Position numbers and translations under genes: made by a program
The notes under the pieces: model-generated
The model's database searches: none
What the model saw: only the letters and a program-made list of their open reading frames with translations
Told to the model about the DNA's origin: nothing
In this document: positions 44,448-53,437 of the stretch, piece by piece
Layout of the letters: each line of letters begins with the position of its first letter
Numbering within the stretch: position 1 is the stretch's first letter
From: Chryseobacterium hagamense
GTDB lineage: Bacteria > Bacteroidota > Bacteroidia > Flavobacteriales > Weeksellaceae
Reading direction: 5' to 3'
DNA: 64,000 nucleotides
Assembly: GCF_007991455.1 (NCBI RefSeq)
Contig: NZ_BJYJ01000001.1
Location: forward strand, 62,001 to 126,000

Positions 44448-44813
44448 ATGAATAAGAAAATTTTAATTGTGGACGATGATCCACGCAACATATTTGCCCT
44501 GAAACTCACGCTGAAAGCCCGGGGCTATCAGACTGAAAGCTGTACCATGGCCCGGGAAGCCATTTCGGTCCTGGAAAAAGACAACCGGTTTCAGGCGGTG
44601 CTGATGGATATGATGATGCCGGAAATGGACGGATACCAGGCTATAAAAATCATTAAGGAAATGCCGTCCCTCAGCAATATTCCCATCATCGCAGTTACGG
44701 CACAGGCGATGCCGGAAGACCGGCAGAAATGCCTGGACGCCGGAGCGGAGGATTATATTTCCAAGCCGATAGACGTAGATAAACTGTTAACAGCGATTGA
44801 AAAACTGATGTAA
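44448..44813 (+). CDS. Single-domain response regulator
   Basis: A 121-residue stand-alone receiver: KILIVDDDPRNIFALK, phospho-acceptor Asp in AVLMDMMMPEMDGYQ (about residue 53), and Lys in DYISKPIDVDK. It is most like the last receiver of the preceding kinase, from which it may have been duplicated. There is no output domain, so it should act as a phosphate shuttle or bind a partner such as the CheR-type protein whose ATG follows its stop directly. Confidence 0.95.
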   Translation: MNKKILIVDDDPRNIFALKLTLKARGYQTESCTMAREAISVLEKDNRFQAVLMDMMMPEMDGYQAIKIIKEMPSLSNIPIIAVTAQAMPEDRQKCLDAGAEDYISKPIDVDKLLTAIEKLM

Positions 44814-45644
44814 ATGCTGGAGCCGAGTATAATAAAAGATGAAGAAATAGAATATCTGATCAAGGATGTCTATGATATGTACGGCTACGATTTTTCGGAA
44901 TACAGCCGTGCTTCGTTCAAGCGCCGGGTAAACAGGATATGCCTCATTGACCGGTTTACCAGTTTTGCGGAACTCAGGTATACCATCCTCAATGATGCTG
45001 ATTATCTGAAACGGTTTATCGAAGAGATTACCGTGAATGTAACCGAAATGTTCCGGGATCCCCAGTTTTTTAGAACCCTGAGGGAGAGAATTCTGCCTCA
45101 GCTCGGCACCTATCCGCTTATCCGGATCTGGGTAGCGGGATGTTCAACGGGAGAAGAAGCTTATTCGATGGCAATCCTGCTGAAAGAAGCGAATCTGTAC
45201 CAGAAATCCCTGATTTACGGAACGGATCTTAATCCGTCGGTGCTGGAGACGGCAAGAGCCGGTGTTTTTCCGCTGCAGCAGATGAAACTGTATTCCGAAA
45301 ACTACATCCAGTCGGGCGGTAAGAAAGATTTTTCGGATTATTACACCGCCAACTACGACAGTGTGAAATTTGATAAGAGCCTGCAGGAAAAGCTGATTCT
45401 TTCGACACACAATCTGGTATCAGACAGTTCATTCAATAGTTTTCAGTTGATCATCTGCCGCAATGTCCTCATTTATTTCGACCGCGGTCTGCAGGAGCGC
45501 GTCTTCCGGTTGTTCGACAACAGTCTGGAAAATCTGGGATTTTTGGCACTGGGTGCAAAAGAAACGATAAGATTTTCTAAATTAGACAGGAATTACCATC
45601 AGGTTGATGATCAGAAAATCTGGAAAAAGGTCGATCACCAATAA
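44814..45644 (+). CDS. CheR-type protein methyltransferase
   Basis: A 276-residue SAM-dependent methyltransferase of the CheR family. Motifs: the N-terminal helical domain (YGYDFSEYSRASFKRRV), VTEMFRDPQFF, the SAM loop VAGCSTGEEAYSMAILL, IYGTDLNP and ICRNVLIYFD. CheR methylates glutamates of chemoreceptors, but no receptor, CheA or CheW is encoded here, so it may modify another partner or act only as a signalling scaffold. ATG follows the receiver stop directly (TAAATG). Confidence 0.9.
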   Translation: MLEPSIIKDEEIEYLIKDVYDMYGYDFSEYSRASFKRRVNRICLIDRFTSFAELRYTILNDADYLKRFIEEITVNVTEMFRDPQFFRTLRERILPQLGTYPLIRIWVAGCSTGEEAYSMAILLKEANLYQKSLIYGTDLNPSVLETARAGVFPLQQMKLYSENYIQSGGKKDFSDYYTANYDSVKFDKSLQEKLILSTHNLVSDSSFNSFQLIICRNVLIYFDRGLQERVFRLFDNSLENLGFLALGAKETIRFSKLDRNYHQVDDQKIWKKVDHQ

Positions 45645-45654
45645 AATTCTTTTC

Positions 45655-46227
45655 ATGAAAGTAAATGACACGGATACTGAATTAATTGTAATAGGCGGCT
45701 CTGCGGGCAGCCTGCAGGTCATTATGGAGATGATCAAGAAGCTGGACGACCCGCTCGGTTTTCCGATTCTGCTGGTGGTGCACAGAAAGGCGCATACGAC
45801 CAATATACTGCAGACCCTGCTTCAGCAGTTTTCTCCGGTGGAAGTCATTGAAATTGAAGATAAAACCGACGTTCGGAACAATAAAATATACATTGCGCCG
45901 GCAGATTACCACCTGCTGTTTGAAGATAAAAAAACCATGTCGCTGGACAGTTCGGAGAAAATGAATTATTCGCGTCCTTCTATTGATGTTACTTTCCGGT
46001 CGGCAGCGGAGATTTACGGCGAAAACCTCATCGGTATCCTGCTTTCCGGAGCCAATGCGGATGGAGTGGAAGGCCTGGCCTATATTAAAAAGAACGGAGG
46101 TAAAGTATGGATCCAGGATCCTGAAACGGCGGAAGTAAATTATATGCCGAAACAGGCGGTGGAAGAAATTGATTATGATTTAATTATTAATTCCGGTAAC
46201 TTAGCAGATTACATTAACCGGCTGTAA
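45655..46227 (+). CDS. CheB-type methylesterase (catalytic domain only)
   Basis: A 190-residue CheB esterase domain without the usual N-terminal receiver. The catalytic triad context is present: IVIGGSAGSLQ (Ser), LVVHRKAHT (His) and GILLSGANADGVEG (Asp; the usual SGMGxDG is changed to SGANADG). I start at ATG 45655, 11 bases after the CheR stop; an in-frame start at 45604 would overlap CheR by 41 bases and adds no domain. In this cluster it presumably removes the methyl groups added by CheR. Confidence 0.9.
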   Translation: MKVNDTDTELIVIGGSAGSLQVIMEMIKKLDDPLGFPILLVVHRKAHTTNILQTLLQQFSPVEVIEIEDKTDVRNNKIYIAPADYHLLFEDKKTMSLDSSEKMNYSRPSIDVTFRSAAEIYGENLIGILLSGANADGVEGLAYIKKNGGKVWIQDPETAEVNYMPKQAVEEIDYDLIINSGNLADYINRL

Positions 46228-46281
46228 AAATAAAAAGTGAAATCCCTAACTACAGTAAAATATAAAAATCAGTAAATAAGT

Positions 46282-46644
46282 ATGAGTAAAAAGAGAATCC
46301 TGATATTCGATGATGATAAGACCATTCTTGAGGTGATTACGATCATCTTCGAAGAAAACGGCTATCATGTGGAAATTTCAGAAACCTCGCATGATATTCT
46401 GGAGAAAGTTGCCCGGTACCAGCCGGACGTTATCCTGATGGACAACTGGATTCCGAAGATCGGCGGTGTGGAGGCTACCAGGCTTCTGAAGAACCATGAG
46501 GAATTTAAGACCATTCCTGTTATTTATGTAACGGCCAACAACGACATTGTGGCCCTGGCCAAGCAGGCGCAGGCGGATGATTATGTGGCAAAGCCTTTCA
46601 ATCTGGAAGACCTTGAAGATAAAGTAGCGCAATACCTGCAATAA
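46282..46644 (+). CDS. Single-domain response regulator
   Basis: A 120-residue receiver: ILIFDDDKTILEVITIIFEE, Asp in VILMDNWIPKIGGV (about 54) and Lys in DYVAKPFNLED. It is probably a signalling output or shuttle for the kinases upstream. The gap of 54 bases from CheB and the strong hairpin after it make it the last gene of the cluster. Confidence 0.9.
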   Translation: MSKKRILIFDDDKTILEVITIIFEENGYHVEISETSHDILEKVARYQPDVILMDNWIPKIGGVEATRLLKNHEEFKTIPVIYVTANNDIVALAKQAQADDYVAKPFNLEDLEDKVAQYLQ

Positions 46645-46660
46645 ATACAAAGGTTTCTGA

Positions 46661-46699
46661 AAACAGAAGTCCCTGCAGATGATGCAGGGACTTCTGTTT
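46661..46699. terminator. Strong bidirectional terminator
   Basis: Arms AAACAGAAGTCCCTGCA and TGCAGGGACTTCTGTTT (17 perfect pairs, five-base loop) in the convergent gap between the last receiver and the gene at 46716. Confidence 0.9.
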
Positions 46700-46715
46700 T
46701 ATATAAGTTTCTGTT

Positions 46716-47018
46716 CTAAACAATTCTTCTTAATGAACTCCAGTTTTCACCGGGAAAATTTGTAAGCTTCATTTTCATTGACTGTATGCTGCAGTTTCCG
46801 GTGTTGATTTCCGTAATAAGGGAAGTAAGAAACCTCTTCATCTCAGGGTCCGACAGGATTTTATCTGAGAAGGTTGTCGCAATAATCGGTTTTCTTGAAA
46901 CCAGATTCTCTGTAAAAGTATATTCGCCGGTAAGATCAACCGGTGCACTGAACTGCTGCTGAATAATATAGTTGATATACTTGTTGATTAATTCTTTGTT
47001 TTCTGATAAGTTTTCCAT
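46716..47018 (-). CDS. Hypothetical small protein of 100 residues
   Basis: A predicted cytosolic protein starting MENLSENKELINKYINYIIQ with PVDLTGEYTFTENLVSRKP and PEMKRFLTSLITEINTGN. I find no known motif. It is acidic with mixed helix and strand and is transcribed toward the terminator at 46661. Codon use looks normal for the genome, so I keep it as a gene. Confidence 0.6.
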   Translation of the reverse strand: MENLSENKELINKYINYIIQQQFSAPVDLTGEYTFTENLVSRKPIIATTFSDKILSDPEMKRFLTSLITEINTGNCSIQSMKMKLTNFPGENWSSLRRIV

Positions 47019-47322
47019 CGCTTAGGGTGTTTGCTGTATAACAATAATATTCATGCCATAATCATTAATTATCTGAAAATTACTGTAATTCTCTTGTCTT
47101 TAATTATAATTGTTCCGGACGTCATTAAAAAGAATTTCGGAAACTTTAATTTTTTAGGATAAATCCAATTAATCAGGCTGAACATTATTTTTCTTTTATT
47201 TAATAAAATGATTCTGTGCAGCCAATTGATTATACTTAGCAAAAAGTTATCCAAAAATGATTTGCGGCAAAAAATTTGTTACACCAAAAATGAAATTATT
47301 ACAAATCACCAAAATTTGAATT
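47019..47322. other. AT-rich divergent spacer
   Basis: A 304-base, very AT-rich gap between divergent genes. No gene or repeat is seen; it must hold the promoters of the 46716 and 47323 genes, neither of which I can place with confidence. Confidence 0.4.
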
Positions 47323-48549
47323 ATGAAAACAACCACTTACCAAATGCTGATCGCAGCATCCATGCTGTTTACAGGATGCTCCGAAACCATCGATGAAAAC
47401 GAAAACAGCGGGCCTGTATTGCCCCCGGTGGAAAATAATGCGGCCAACACCAATTATCAGCCTGCATTTGCAGGACAGACCCGCGCAAACGGGGTGAGGA
47501 CGTCTACTGCTTATGTTGGGGAAGTATTGACCTCATCCCTTTCTGCACCCTGGGGAATTACCGGTTTACCGGACGGCCGTTTACTGATTACAGAAAAAGC
47601 AGGAACCATGAGAATCGTCAGCACTACCGGGACAGTGAGCGGGGCCATTACAGGGCTTCCTGCTGTCAATTCGGGCGGCCAGGGCGGATTACTGGGCGTT
47701 TGTGCAGACCCGCAGTTTTCTTCCAACCGGATGGTATACTGGGTGTTCTCTGAAAATGTTTCCGGAGGGAATATGACTTCGGTAGCCAAAGGAAGACTTT
47801 CAAACAATGAAACAACCATTGAAAATCCGGTGGTCATCTACAGGGCGGCACCTTCGGCCAATGTCGGAAACCTTCACTACGGCGGAAGGATCCTGTTTGA
47901 CAATACCGGAAATCTGTTTGTAAGTACCGGAGAGCGTTCTGATCTTTCGACAAGACCTTTGGCCCAGTCGGTAACGGCAGCTTTAGGGAAGATTTTAAGA
48001 ATTACCACAAGCGGACAGCCGGCACCGGGAAATCCTTCCTTTACGCAGTCGGGAGCATTACCTGAACTGTACAGCATCGGGCACAGGAATCCGCAGGGGA
48101 TTGCCATCCATCCGGTAACCGGGGAACTGTGGCAGAGTGAACACGGACCGAGAGGCGGTGATGAGATCAACAGGGTACAGGCCGGTAAAAATTACGGCTG
48201 GCCGACCATTACCTACGGTATCGAATACAGCGGGGCGACCATCGGAAACGGAATCCAGCAGCAGGCAGGCATGGAACAGCCGGTGTATTACTGGGATCCT
48301 GTTATTTCGCCAAGCGGAATTACCTTCTACAAAGGAAATACGATTCCGGAATGGCAGAACAATCTTTTTGTAGCTTCCTTAAGCGGAATGCACATCGCCA
48401 GACTGGTGATTGAAAACAATAAAGTAGTCGGGGAGGAACGGCTGCTTGCCGGAGAAAACCAGCGTTTCAGGGATATTACCCAGGGCCTTGACAATAATTT
48501 GTATACGGTAACCGATGGCGGCAAACTGTACCGCATCCGTAAGCAATAA
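47323..48549 (+). CDS. PQQ-type sugar dehydrogenase (YliI-like) lipoprotein
   Basis: A 408-residue exported protein: signal with lipid-attachment Cys (AASMLFTGC, Cys19), then a short linker and a six-bladed beta-propeller of the soluble aldose dehydrogenase family. Signature parts: PWGITGLPDGRLLITEKAGT near the start, GGQGGLLGVCADPQF, NLHYGGRILFDNTGNLFVST, HRNPQGIAIHPVTGELW, SEHGPRGGDEIN and NYGWPTITYG. PQQ-binding enzymes of this family oxidise aldoses in the periplasm or on the surface. The cofactor and substrate are inferred. Confidence 0.9.
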   Translation: MKTTTYQMLIAASMLFTGCSETIDENENSGPVLPPVENNAANTNYQPAFAGQTRANGVRTSTAYVGEVLTSSLSAPWGITGLPDGRLLITEKAGTMRIVSTTGTVSGAITGLPAVNSGGQGGLLGVCADPQFSSNRMVYWVFSENVSGGNMTSVAKGRLSNNETTIENPVVIYRAAPSANVGNLHYGGRILFDNTGNLFVSTGERSDLSTRPLAQSVTAALGKILRITTSGQPAPGNPSFTQSGALPELYSIGHRNPQGIAIHPVTGELWQSEHGPRGGDEINRVQAGKNYGWPTITYGIEYSGATIGNGIQQQAGMEQPVYYWDPVISPSGITFYKGNTIPEWQNNLFVASLSGMHIARLVIENNKVVGEERLLAGENQRFRDITQGLDNNLYTVTDGGKLYRIRKQ

Positions 48550-48582
48550 ATAAGGTGAACCCTATTGTACAGGCCGGAAGAA

Positions 48583-48630
48583 AACCGGATGCTCAGGTTT
48601 AGAGAAATCTAAAACCTCAGCATCCGGTTT
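48583..48630 (+). terminator. Terminator of the sugar dehydrogenase gene
   Basis: Arms AACCGGATGCTCAGGTTT and AAACCTCAGCATCCGGTT (one mismatch) around AGAGAAATCTA, about 35 bases after the stop. Confidence 0.85.
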
Positions 48631-48713
48631 CTTTCGCTTTCAATTAACGAGAACCCGACGTAGAACGGCTTTCCACGGGATAGGACAATACTGCCAAAAC
48701 CGTGAACCGTTAA

Positions 48714-49616
48714 TTAATTAAACTTGAATTTCATCCTGAATTCCAGCGGTGCCATATTTGTTTTCTTTTTAAACAAGGTGCTGAAAGACTGCGGATGCTC
48801 GAATCCTAAGGCATAAGCAATTTCACCGATCGACATCTGTGTGGCAGACAGTTTCTCTTTTGCCTTCCCGATAAGTTTCTCATGAATATGCTGCTGCGTA
48901 TTCTGCCCGGTATGGATGCGCAGAAGATCGCTCAGGTAATTCGGGGATAAATTCATGGCTTCCGCCACCTGATGTACCGTTAAAATCCCTTTTTCCGGAT
49001 TTTCTTCACGGAGGTAATCAATGAGGTACTGCTCAAATTTAGCCAGCAGCCGGTGGTTCCCGCTTTTTCTCGTGATAAACTGTCTTTCATAAAAGCGTAG
49101 GGAAAAATTCAGCAGCAGATCGATCTGGGACAAAATGATTTCCTGGGTATAACGGTCGATATGGCGGCATTCTTTATCGATTTTAAAAAGAATTTCCATC
49201 AGGTCATTTTCTTCATCTTCCGATAAATGAAGGGCTTCGTTTACAGCATAAGAAAAAAATCCGTAGCCGGAAATGGTTTGCGCAAGAGAATGTTTCAGCA
49301 GGAAGTCCTCATGAAACACCAGAAGATAGCCTTTGCCATGGCAGTCCATCGAATGGATGTCCAGATACTGCACCTGGTTGGGTGCCGTAAAGCTTAACAT
49401 CCCTTTGTCATAATCATAATGCTGCTGGCCATACCGGATCTTTCCGGTGGCTTCCCGTTTAAGGGCAATACAGTAAAAGCGGCTGACAAAGCCTTTCCAC
49501 ATTTCATCTTCTTCAAAAACCGCTTCCGATAAATTGATGACACTCACCAGCGGATGTTTCGGTTCCGGTAAGCGCAACAGGCGGTGAAAAGCGGAAAGCG
49601 ACTGAATGGTATTCAT
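48714..49616 (-). CDS. AraC-family regulator
   Basis: A 300-residue AraC protein. The C-terminal DNA-binding domain reads VHQVAEAMNLSPNYLSDLLR and QMSIGEIAYALGFEHPQSFS; the N-terminal 170 residues (SLTVNF-like cupin, WKGFVSRFYCIALKREATGK) are the ligand part. It follows the aldo/keto reductase gene by 15 bases on the same strand, and probably controls it. The inducer is not predictable. Confidence 0.9.
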   Translation of the reverse strand: MNTIQSLSAFHRLLRLPEPKHPLVSVINLSEAVFEEDEMWKGFVSRFYCIALKREATGKIRYGQQHYDYDKGMLSFTAPNQVQYLDIHSMDCHGKGYLLVFHEDFLLKHSLAQTISGYGFFSYAVNEALHLSEDEENDLMEILFKIDKECRHIDRYTQEIILSQIDLLLNFSLRFYERQFITRKSGNHRLLAKFEQYLIDYLREENPEKGILTVHQVAEAMNLSPNYLSDLLRIHTGQNTQQHIHEKLIGKAKEKLSATQMSIGEIAYALGFEHPQSFSTLFKKKTNMAPLEFRMKFKFN

Positions 49617-49631
49617 AGTCTGTCAATTTAG

Positions 49632-50639
49632 TTAATAATCCAGAAGTCCCATGCTGAATTCGTCGTACGGGTCTCCGGTATCGGTTCCTAAAGGTACGAT
49701 ACTTTCCAGTTTCCCGAGATCATTTTCACTTAATTCTACCGAAGCTGATGCCATGTTCTGCTCAATGTATTTCCTGCGCTTGGTTCCGGGGATCGGTACA
49801 ATGCCTTTGCTCATGATCCATGCCAGGGCAAGCTGGGAAGACGTGATGTTTTTTTCAGCAGCCATTTTTTCTATCGCTTCCACCAATTCAATATTCTTCT
49901 GAAAATAATCACCCTGAAAACGTGGAATGGCTCTCCGGAAATCATGTTCCGGCAGATCATCAACAGTCTTAATCTGACCGGAGAGGAACCCTCTTCCCAA
50001 AGGCGAATACGCTACAAAACCGATGCCCAGCTCCTGCAGGGTTTTCAGGACGCCTTTTTCTTCCGCTGTTCGTTCAAACAGGGAATATTCGCTTTGTACG
50101 GCGGTAACGGGATGAACCCGATGAGCCCTTTTCACCGTTTCGGAAGAAACTTCAGATAAACCGATGTATTTTACTTTTCCTTCCTGTACCAGCTCGCTCA
50201 TGGCACCTACCGTCTCTTCTATCGGAACGTTTTTATCCAGCCGGTGCATGTAATAGAGGTCGATGTAATCTGTATTCAGGTTTTTAAGGGATCTTTCCGC
50301 CGCTTTTTTCACATAGTCTTTTTTCCCGTTGATAGCCCAGGTGATTTTGTTGCTGTCATCGATTTCCCAGCCGAACTTTGTTGCTATGATGTACTGATTG
50401 CGTTGCTTACCGATGGCTTTGGCGATCAGCTGCTCGTTTTTCAGCGGGCCGTAGAGATCCGCGGTATCCAGGAAATTTCCCCCGAGTTCAAACGACCGGT
50501 GAATGGTGGCAATGGCTTCTTTTTCATCGGATTTTCCATAGGTATCGGCTTCTTCAAAGCCGGTCATTCCCATACATCCAAGACCGATGACAGGCACTTC
50601 CAATCCCTGATTTCCTAATGCAATGTGTTTTAAATTCAT
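49632..50639 (-). CDS. Aldo/keto reductase
   Basis: A 335-residue NADPH-dependent reductase of the AKR superfamily. The catalytic residues appear as NFLDTADLYGPLKNEQ (Asp and Tyr), IIATKFGW (Lys) and DLYYMHRLD (His); SPLGRGFLSG and PIPGTKRRKYIEQN are cofactor-binding parts. I chose ATG 50639 (MNLKHIALGNQGLEVPVIGL), since an ATG 7 codons upstream lacks homology. It is likely co-transcribed with the AraC gene downstream. The carbonyl substrate is unknown. Confidence 0.9.
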   Translation of the reverse strand: MNLKHIALGNQGLEVPVIGLGCMGMTGFEEADTYGKSDEKEAIATIHRSFELGGNFLDTADLYGPLKNEQLIAKAIGKQRNQYIIATKFGWEIDDSNKITWAINGKKDYVKKAAERSLKNLNTDYIDLYYMHRLDKNVPIEETVGAMSELVQEGKVKYIGLSEVSSETVKRAHRVHPVTAVQSEYSLFERTAEEKGVLKTLQELGIGFVAYSPLGRGFLSGQIKTVDDLPEHDFRRAIPRFQGDYFQKNIELVEAIEKMAAEKNITSSQLALAWIMSKGIVPIPGTKRRKYIEQNMASASVELSENDLGKLESIVPLGTDTGDPYDEFSMGLLDY

Positions 50640-51113
50640 ATTCTGATTTTTATTAAACAAAGTTCCGCAGAAATCATCAGGCAGATGTAAGCAAAACCAT
50701 GAAGGTTGTATGCAAATTACGGTTTGATTAAAAGTAATGGGATCCGGAAGGATTGGTGTGAACCGGTTGAGGGGTTGGAAGAGGGAAACTGGATGCTGGG
50801 CGTTCCTCCCGACATTACAACTGAAGCTATTGGTTTTTCAACTGTTTAACTCACCGGAACAGGTTATCTATTATTGGTTTAAAATTTAAACGTCTTATCT
50901 TTCTTTTTCTCAGGATATTTAAGCATCCCATTAAAGAAACCGTCCGGAAAGATCCGGATTCTTTAAAGAAGACCGATCTGGCTGATAAACAAATCAGGAA
51001 GAAAATAAGAGATTTTCTTCCTGATATTCTGAATATATTCAAGGCCTGCTTCTGTTCTGATACAATTGTTGGATCGTTACGCAATATTCATCCGAATGCA
51101 TTCTGTTCCTCAA
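50640..51113. other. Intergenic spacer with one dispersed-repeat copy
   Basis: A 474-base gap between genes on the same strand. It carries a copy of the dispersed repeat at 50772-50800 (GGGTTGGAAGAGGGAAACTG, then GATGCTGGG). A 77-codon frame at 50851-51084 has no coding character. Nothing else is seen. Confidence 0.5.
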
Positions 51114-53276
51114 TTATTTTCCGCCGCCGTTTTTCTCAACATCGGTTTTGGTATTTTCCTTCACTTTCTGGTTTCCGAAACGTTTTACGAACGAGATCGA
51201 AGCACCGTACCAATCCCATTTAGAGGTGTTTCTGAAGGTTCCGCCCTGGACATAGGTTGTCGCATCGTAATTCGGGCGCTGGAAGATGTTCATCAGCTGC
51301 AGGCTGACTTCCATCTGGCTTTTCGGGAATATTTTGGTTGCCGAAATATTATGGAAAATATTGGGCTTGTTGGTGGTCGAATTACCGTTGTTCTGGTTGG
51401 AAACTTCCACCCAGGCGCTGATGTTAATATTCTTATTGAAAAGATTCGTGTAGGAGAGATTCGTGGAAGCACTCAGGTAGCTGATATAATCTTTGGCTTT
51501 CTCCAACTCGTTTCTGCGGTTGAAATCGCTGTTATCGATATAGTACCAGCCAATTCCTAGATTCACGGTGAATTTATTTTTGAAAAAGGTCTGGTTCGTG
51601 TTGGCAAAGACATAATATTTATGCACCTTTCCGGCAAAGTTGGATTCCTGGGAAATGGTTTTGTCTCCTTCAGTAACATAGTTGGTCCAGTAATCCTGAT
51701 CGGTAAACATGTACCTTCCCGAGATAAAATATTTTTTAAGAATTCCCAGCTTCATATAAAGCCGGTCGCTTGGATTAGGTTCCAGGCTGATATTCCCACG
51801 GGTGTAGAACCCATCGCTGTTCGGAATCAGGAAAGGGTTAAATTCCGAATACCACGGCCGCCAGATGTTCTTACTGTAGGTTAAGCTCAGGTCATATTTA
51901 TCCGAAAACGAATATTTCAGCAGGATGTTCGGCAGGAGTTTGCCGTAAGCATCTTTCCGGGAAGTTCCAGCAACATCCTGGCGGATTTTATAATCGATGT
52001 GCTCATAACGCAGTCCGATCCGGGTTTCCAGTTTTTTGAAAAAAGTTTTGCTGTAGTTGGCATAAAGCGAATTGATGTTGTCTTCATAATGAAAAACATC
52101 CCGGCTGCTGAGCCCTGCCGGCATATTGCCGTAAAGGCTGTTCGGCACGGCATTGTTGTTGAAGTCCATTTTCCCCCCGACTTCAAAGTTCCCGCCAGAC
52201 TTTCCCAGAGGCTGAGTGTAATCCACCTTCAGATAATAGTTGCGGTTTTCGGTATCGGTCAGAACGCCGATTTCCTGATTCTTAACCAGATTGGGCGTTG
52301 TCGCCTCAATGATATTTTTATTAAAGTAATCGTCACTCGAATTACCGTAATAATTGCTCCCGAGGTTGACATCCAGAATCTTGTTCTTTTCCTTATCGTA
52401 CCATTTGTAGAAAAGGTTGGTGCCGAAGTTCCGGTTGAGGGAAGTAGTGTTTTGGCTTTGGGTGTAAGAGTTGACAAATTCTTCACCGTTTTTGTTTTTC
52501 ATTCCGCTGGCTTCGGAACCGGATAACGAATTGCTTTGGTAATATTCGAGAATCACCCCTACCGTATTCTTGCTGTTCAGCTCAAATTCCGAAGTGGAGG
52601 ACAGGGAAGGGCTTCTGGATTCCATGACGGTTCTGGAATCCCGGTACGTGGTGGAATTATCGTCATAGGTCGTTTGTATACTGGAATTGCTCTGTACATT
52701 GATATTGTTGCCATAGCCTCCGATCACGGTCTGGGTAAAGTTTTTCTTATGGTAATTAACGTTAAAATTGGTGTATTGGGAATTTTTTGTATTCTGACGG
52801 TTATTTAAGGTAATACTTCCTTTAAATCCTTCATCATCCCGTTTTTTCAGCACGATATTAATGACGGATCCGGTGGCTTCGTATCTTGAAGACGGGCTGG
52901 TAATCACTTCAATCTTCATCAGGTTGTCGGCAGGGATGGTTTTTAAATATTCCTTCAGTTCTTTTCCGGTGAATACGGATTTCCTGTCGTTAATGTAAAC
53001 GGTCACGGTTTCACCTTCCGCTTTGATGGCATCGTTGTTATCAATGCTTACGAGTGGGGTCATTCTCAGGACGTCCCAGGTGGTATTTCCTGCCAGGACG
53101 GAACTGTTGGCCACATTAAAGACGGTTCTGTCGACTTTGGATTCGATGGTTGGCTTGCGCACTGTTACGGTAACGGCTTCGATGGCTTTTTCTTTTGATT
53201 GAAGGGTATCCTTTCCGGCCTGGGCAAAACTGAAAGTACCTGCCAGAAAAGCAATCGGCATCAAAATATTTTTCAT
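51114..53276 (-). CDS. Outer-membrane TonB-dependent-receptor-like protein (OMP_b-brl_3 type)
   Basis: A 720-residue outer-membrane protein. Start at ATG 53276 gives the signal KNILMPIAFLAGTFSFAQ; the ATG seven codons upstream does not improve it. A plug-like region follows (TVTVRKPTIESKVDRTVFNV, SSVLAGNTTWDVLRMTPLVS, then MKIEVITSPSSRYEATGS), leading to a beta-barrel of about 540 residues with aromatic strands (RIGLRYEHIDYK) up to VKRFGNQKV near the end. It lacks an N-terminal CarboxypepD domain and no SusD partner is adjacent, so it is a stand-alone receptor or exporter. Confidence 0.85.
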   Translation of the reverse strand: MKNILMPIAFLAGTFSFAQAGKDTLQSKEKAIEAVTVTVRKPTIESKVDRTVFNVANSSVLAGNTTWDVLRMTPLVSIDNNDAIKAEGETVTVYINDRKSVFTGKELKEYLKTIPADNLMKIEVITSPSSRYEATGSVINIVLKKRDDEGFKGSITLNNRQNTKNSQYTNFNVNYHKKNFTQTVIGGYGNNINVQSNSSIQTTYDDNSTTYRDSRTVMESRSPSLSSTSEFELNSKNTVGVILEYYQSNSLSGSEASGMKNKNGEEFVNSYTQSQNTTSLNRNFGTNLFYKWYDKEKNKILDVNLGSNYYGNSSDDYFNKNIIEATTPNLVKNQEIGVLTDTENRNYYLKVDYTQPLGKSGGNFEVGGKMDFNNNAVPNSLYGNMPAGLSSRDVFHYEDNINSLYANYSKTFFKKLETRIGLRYEHIDYKIRQDVAGTSRKDAYGKLLPNILLKYSFSDKYDLSLTYSKNIWRPWYSEFNPFLIPNSDGFYTRGNISLEPNPSDRLYMKLGILKKYFISGRYMFTDQDYWTNYVTEGDKTISQESNFAGKVHKYYVFANTNQTFFKNKFTVNLGIGWYYIDNSDFNRRNELEKAKDYISYLSASTNLSYTNLFNKNINISAWVEVSNQNNGNSTTNKPNIFHNISATKIFPKSQMEVSLQLMNIFQRPNYDATTYVQGGTFRNTSKWDWYGASISFVKRFGNQKVKENTKTDVEKNGGGK

Positions 53277-53393
53277 GTAAACTAGGTTTCTACCCATAAG
53301 ACAACCTAAAGTGAATAATTGTTACATCCGGTAGAACTAATTCTATGAAAAAGTTTTAATGAGGTGTCAGCTATATCATTAAAAATAAAAAAA

Positions 53394-53415
53394 CCTGTCC
53401 GGAATTGCGGGCAGG
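53394..53415 (-). terminator. Terminator of the receptor/DUF4249 operon
   Basis: On the minus strand CCTGCCCG and CGGACAGG pair (one G-U) around CAATTC and are followed by TTTTTTTA, 22 bases after the DUF4249 stop. Confidence 0.7.
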
Positions 53416-53437
53416 CTTGTTTCCGAAGCTGACCGGA

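Noticed and set aside
50851..51084. A 77-codon minus-strand frame near the TonB-like gene
   Set aside because: It is in a spacer with a repeat copy and shows no similarity or signal.
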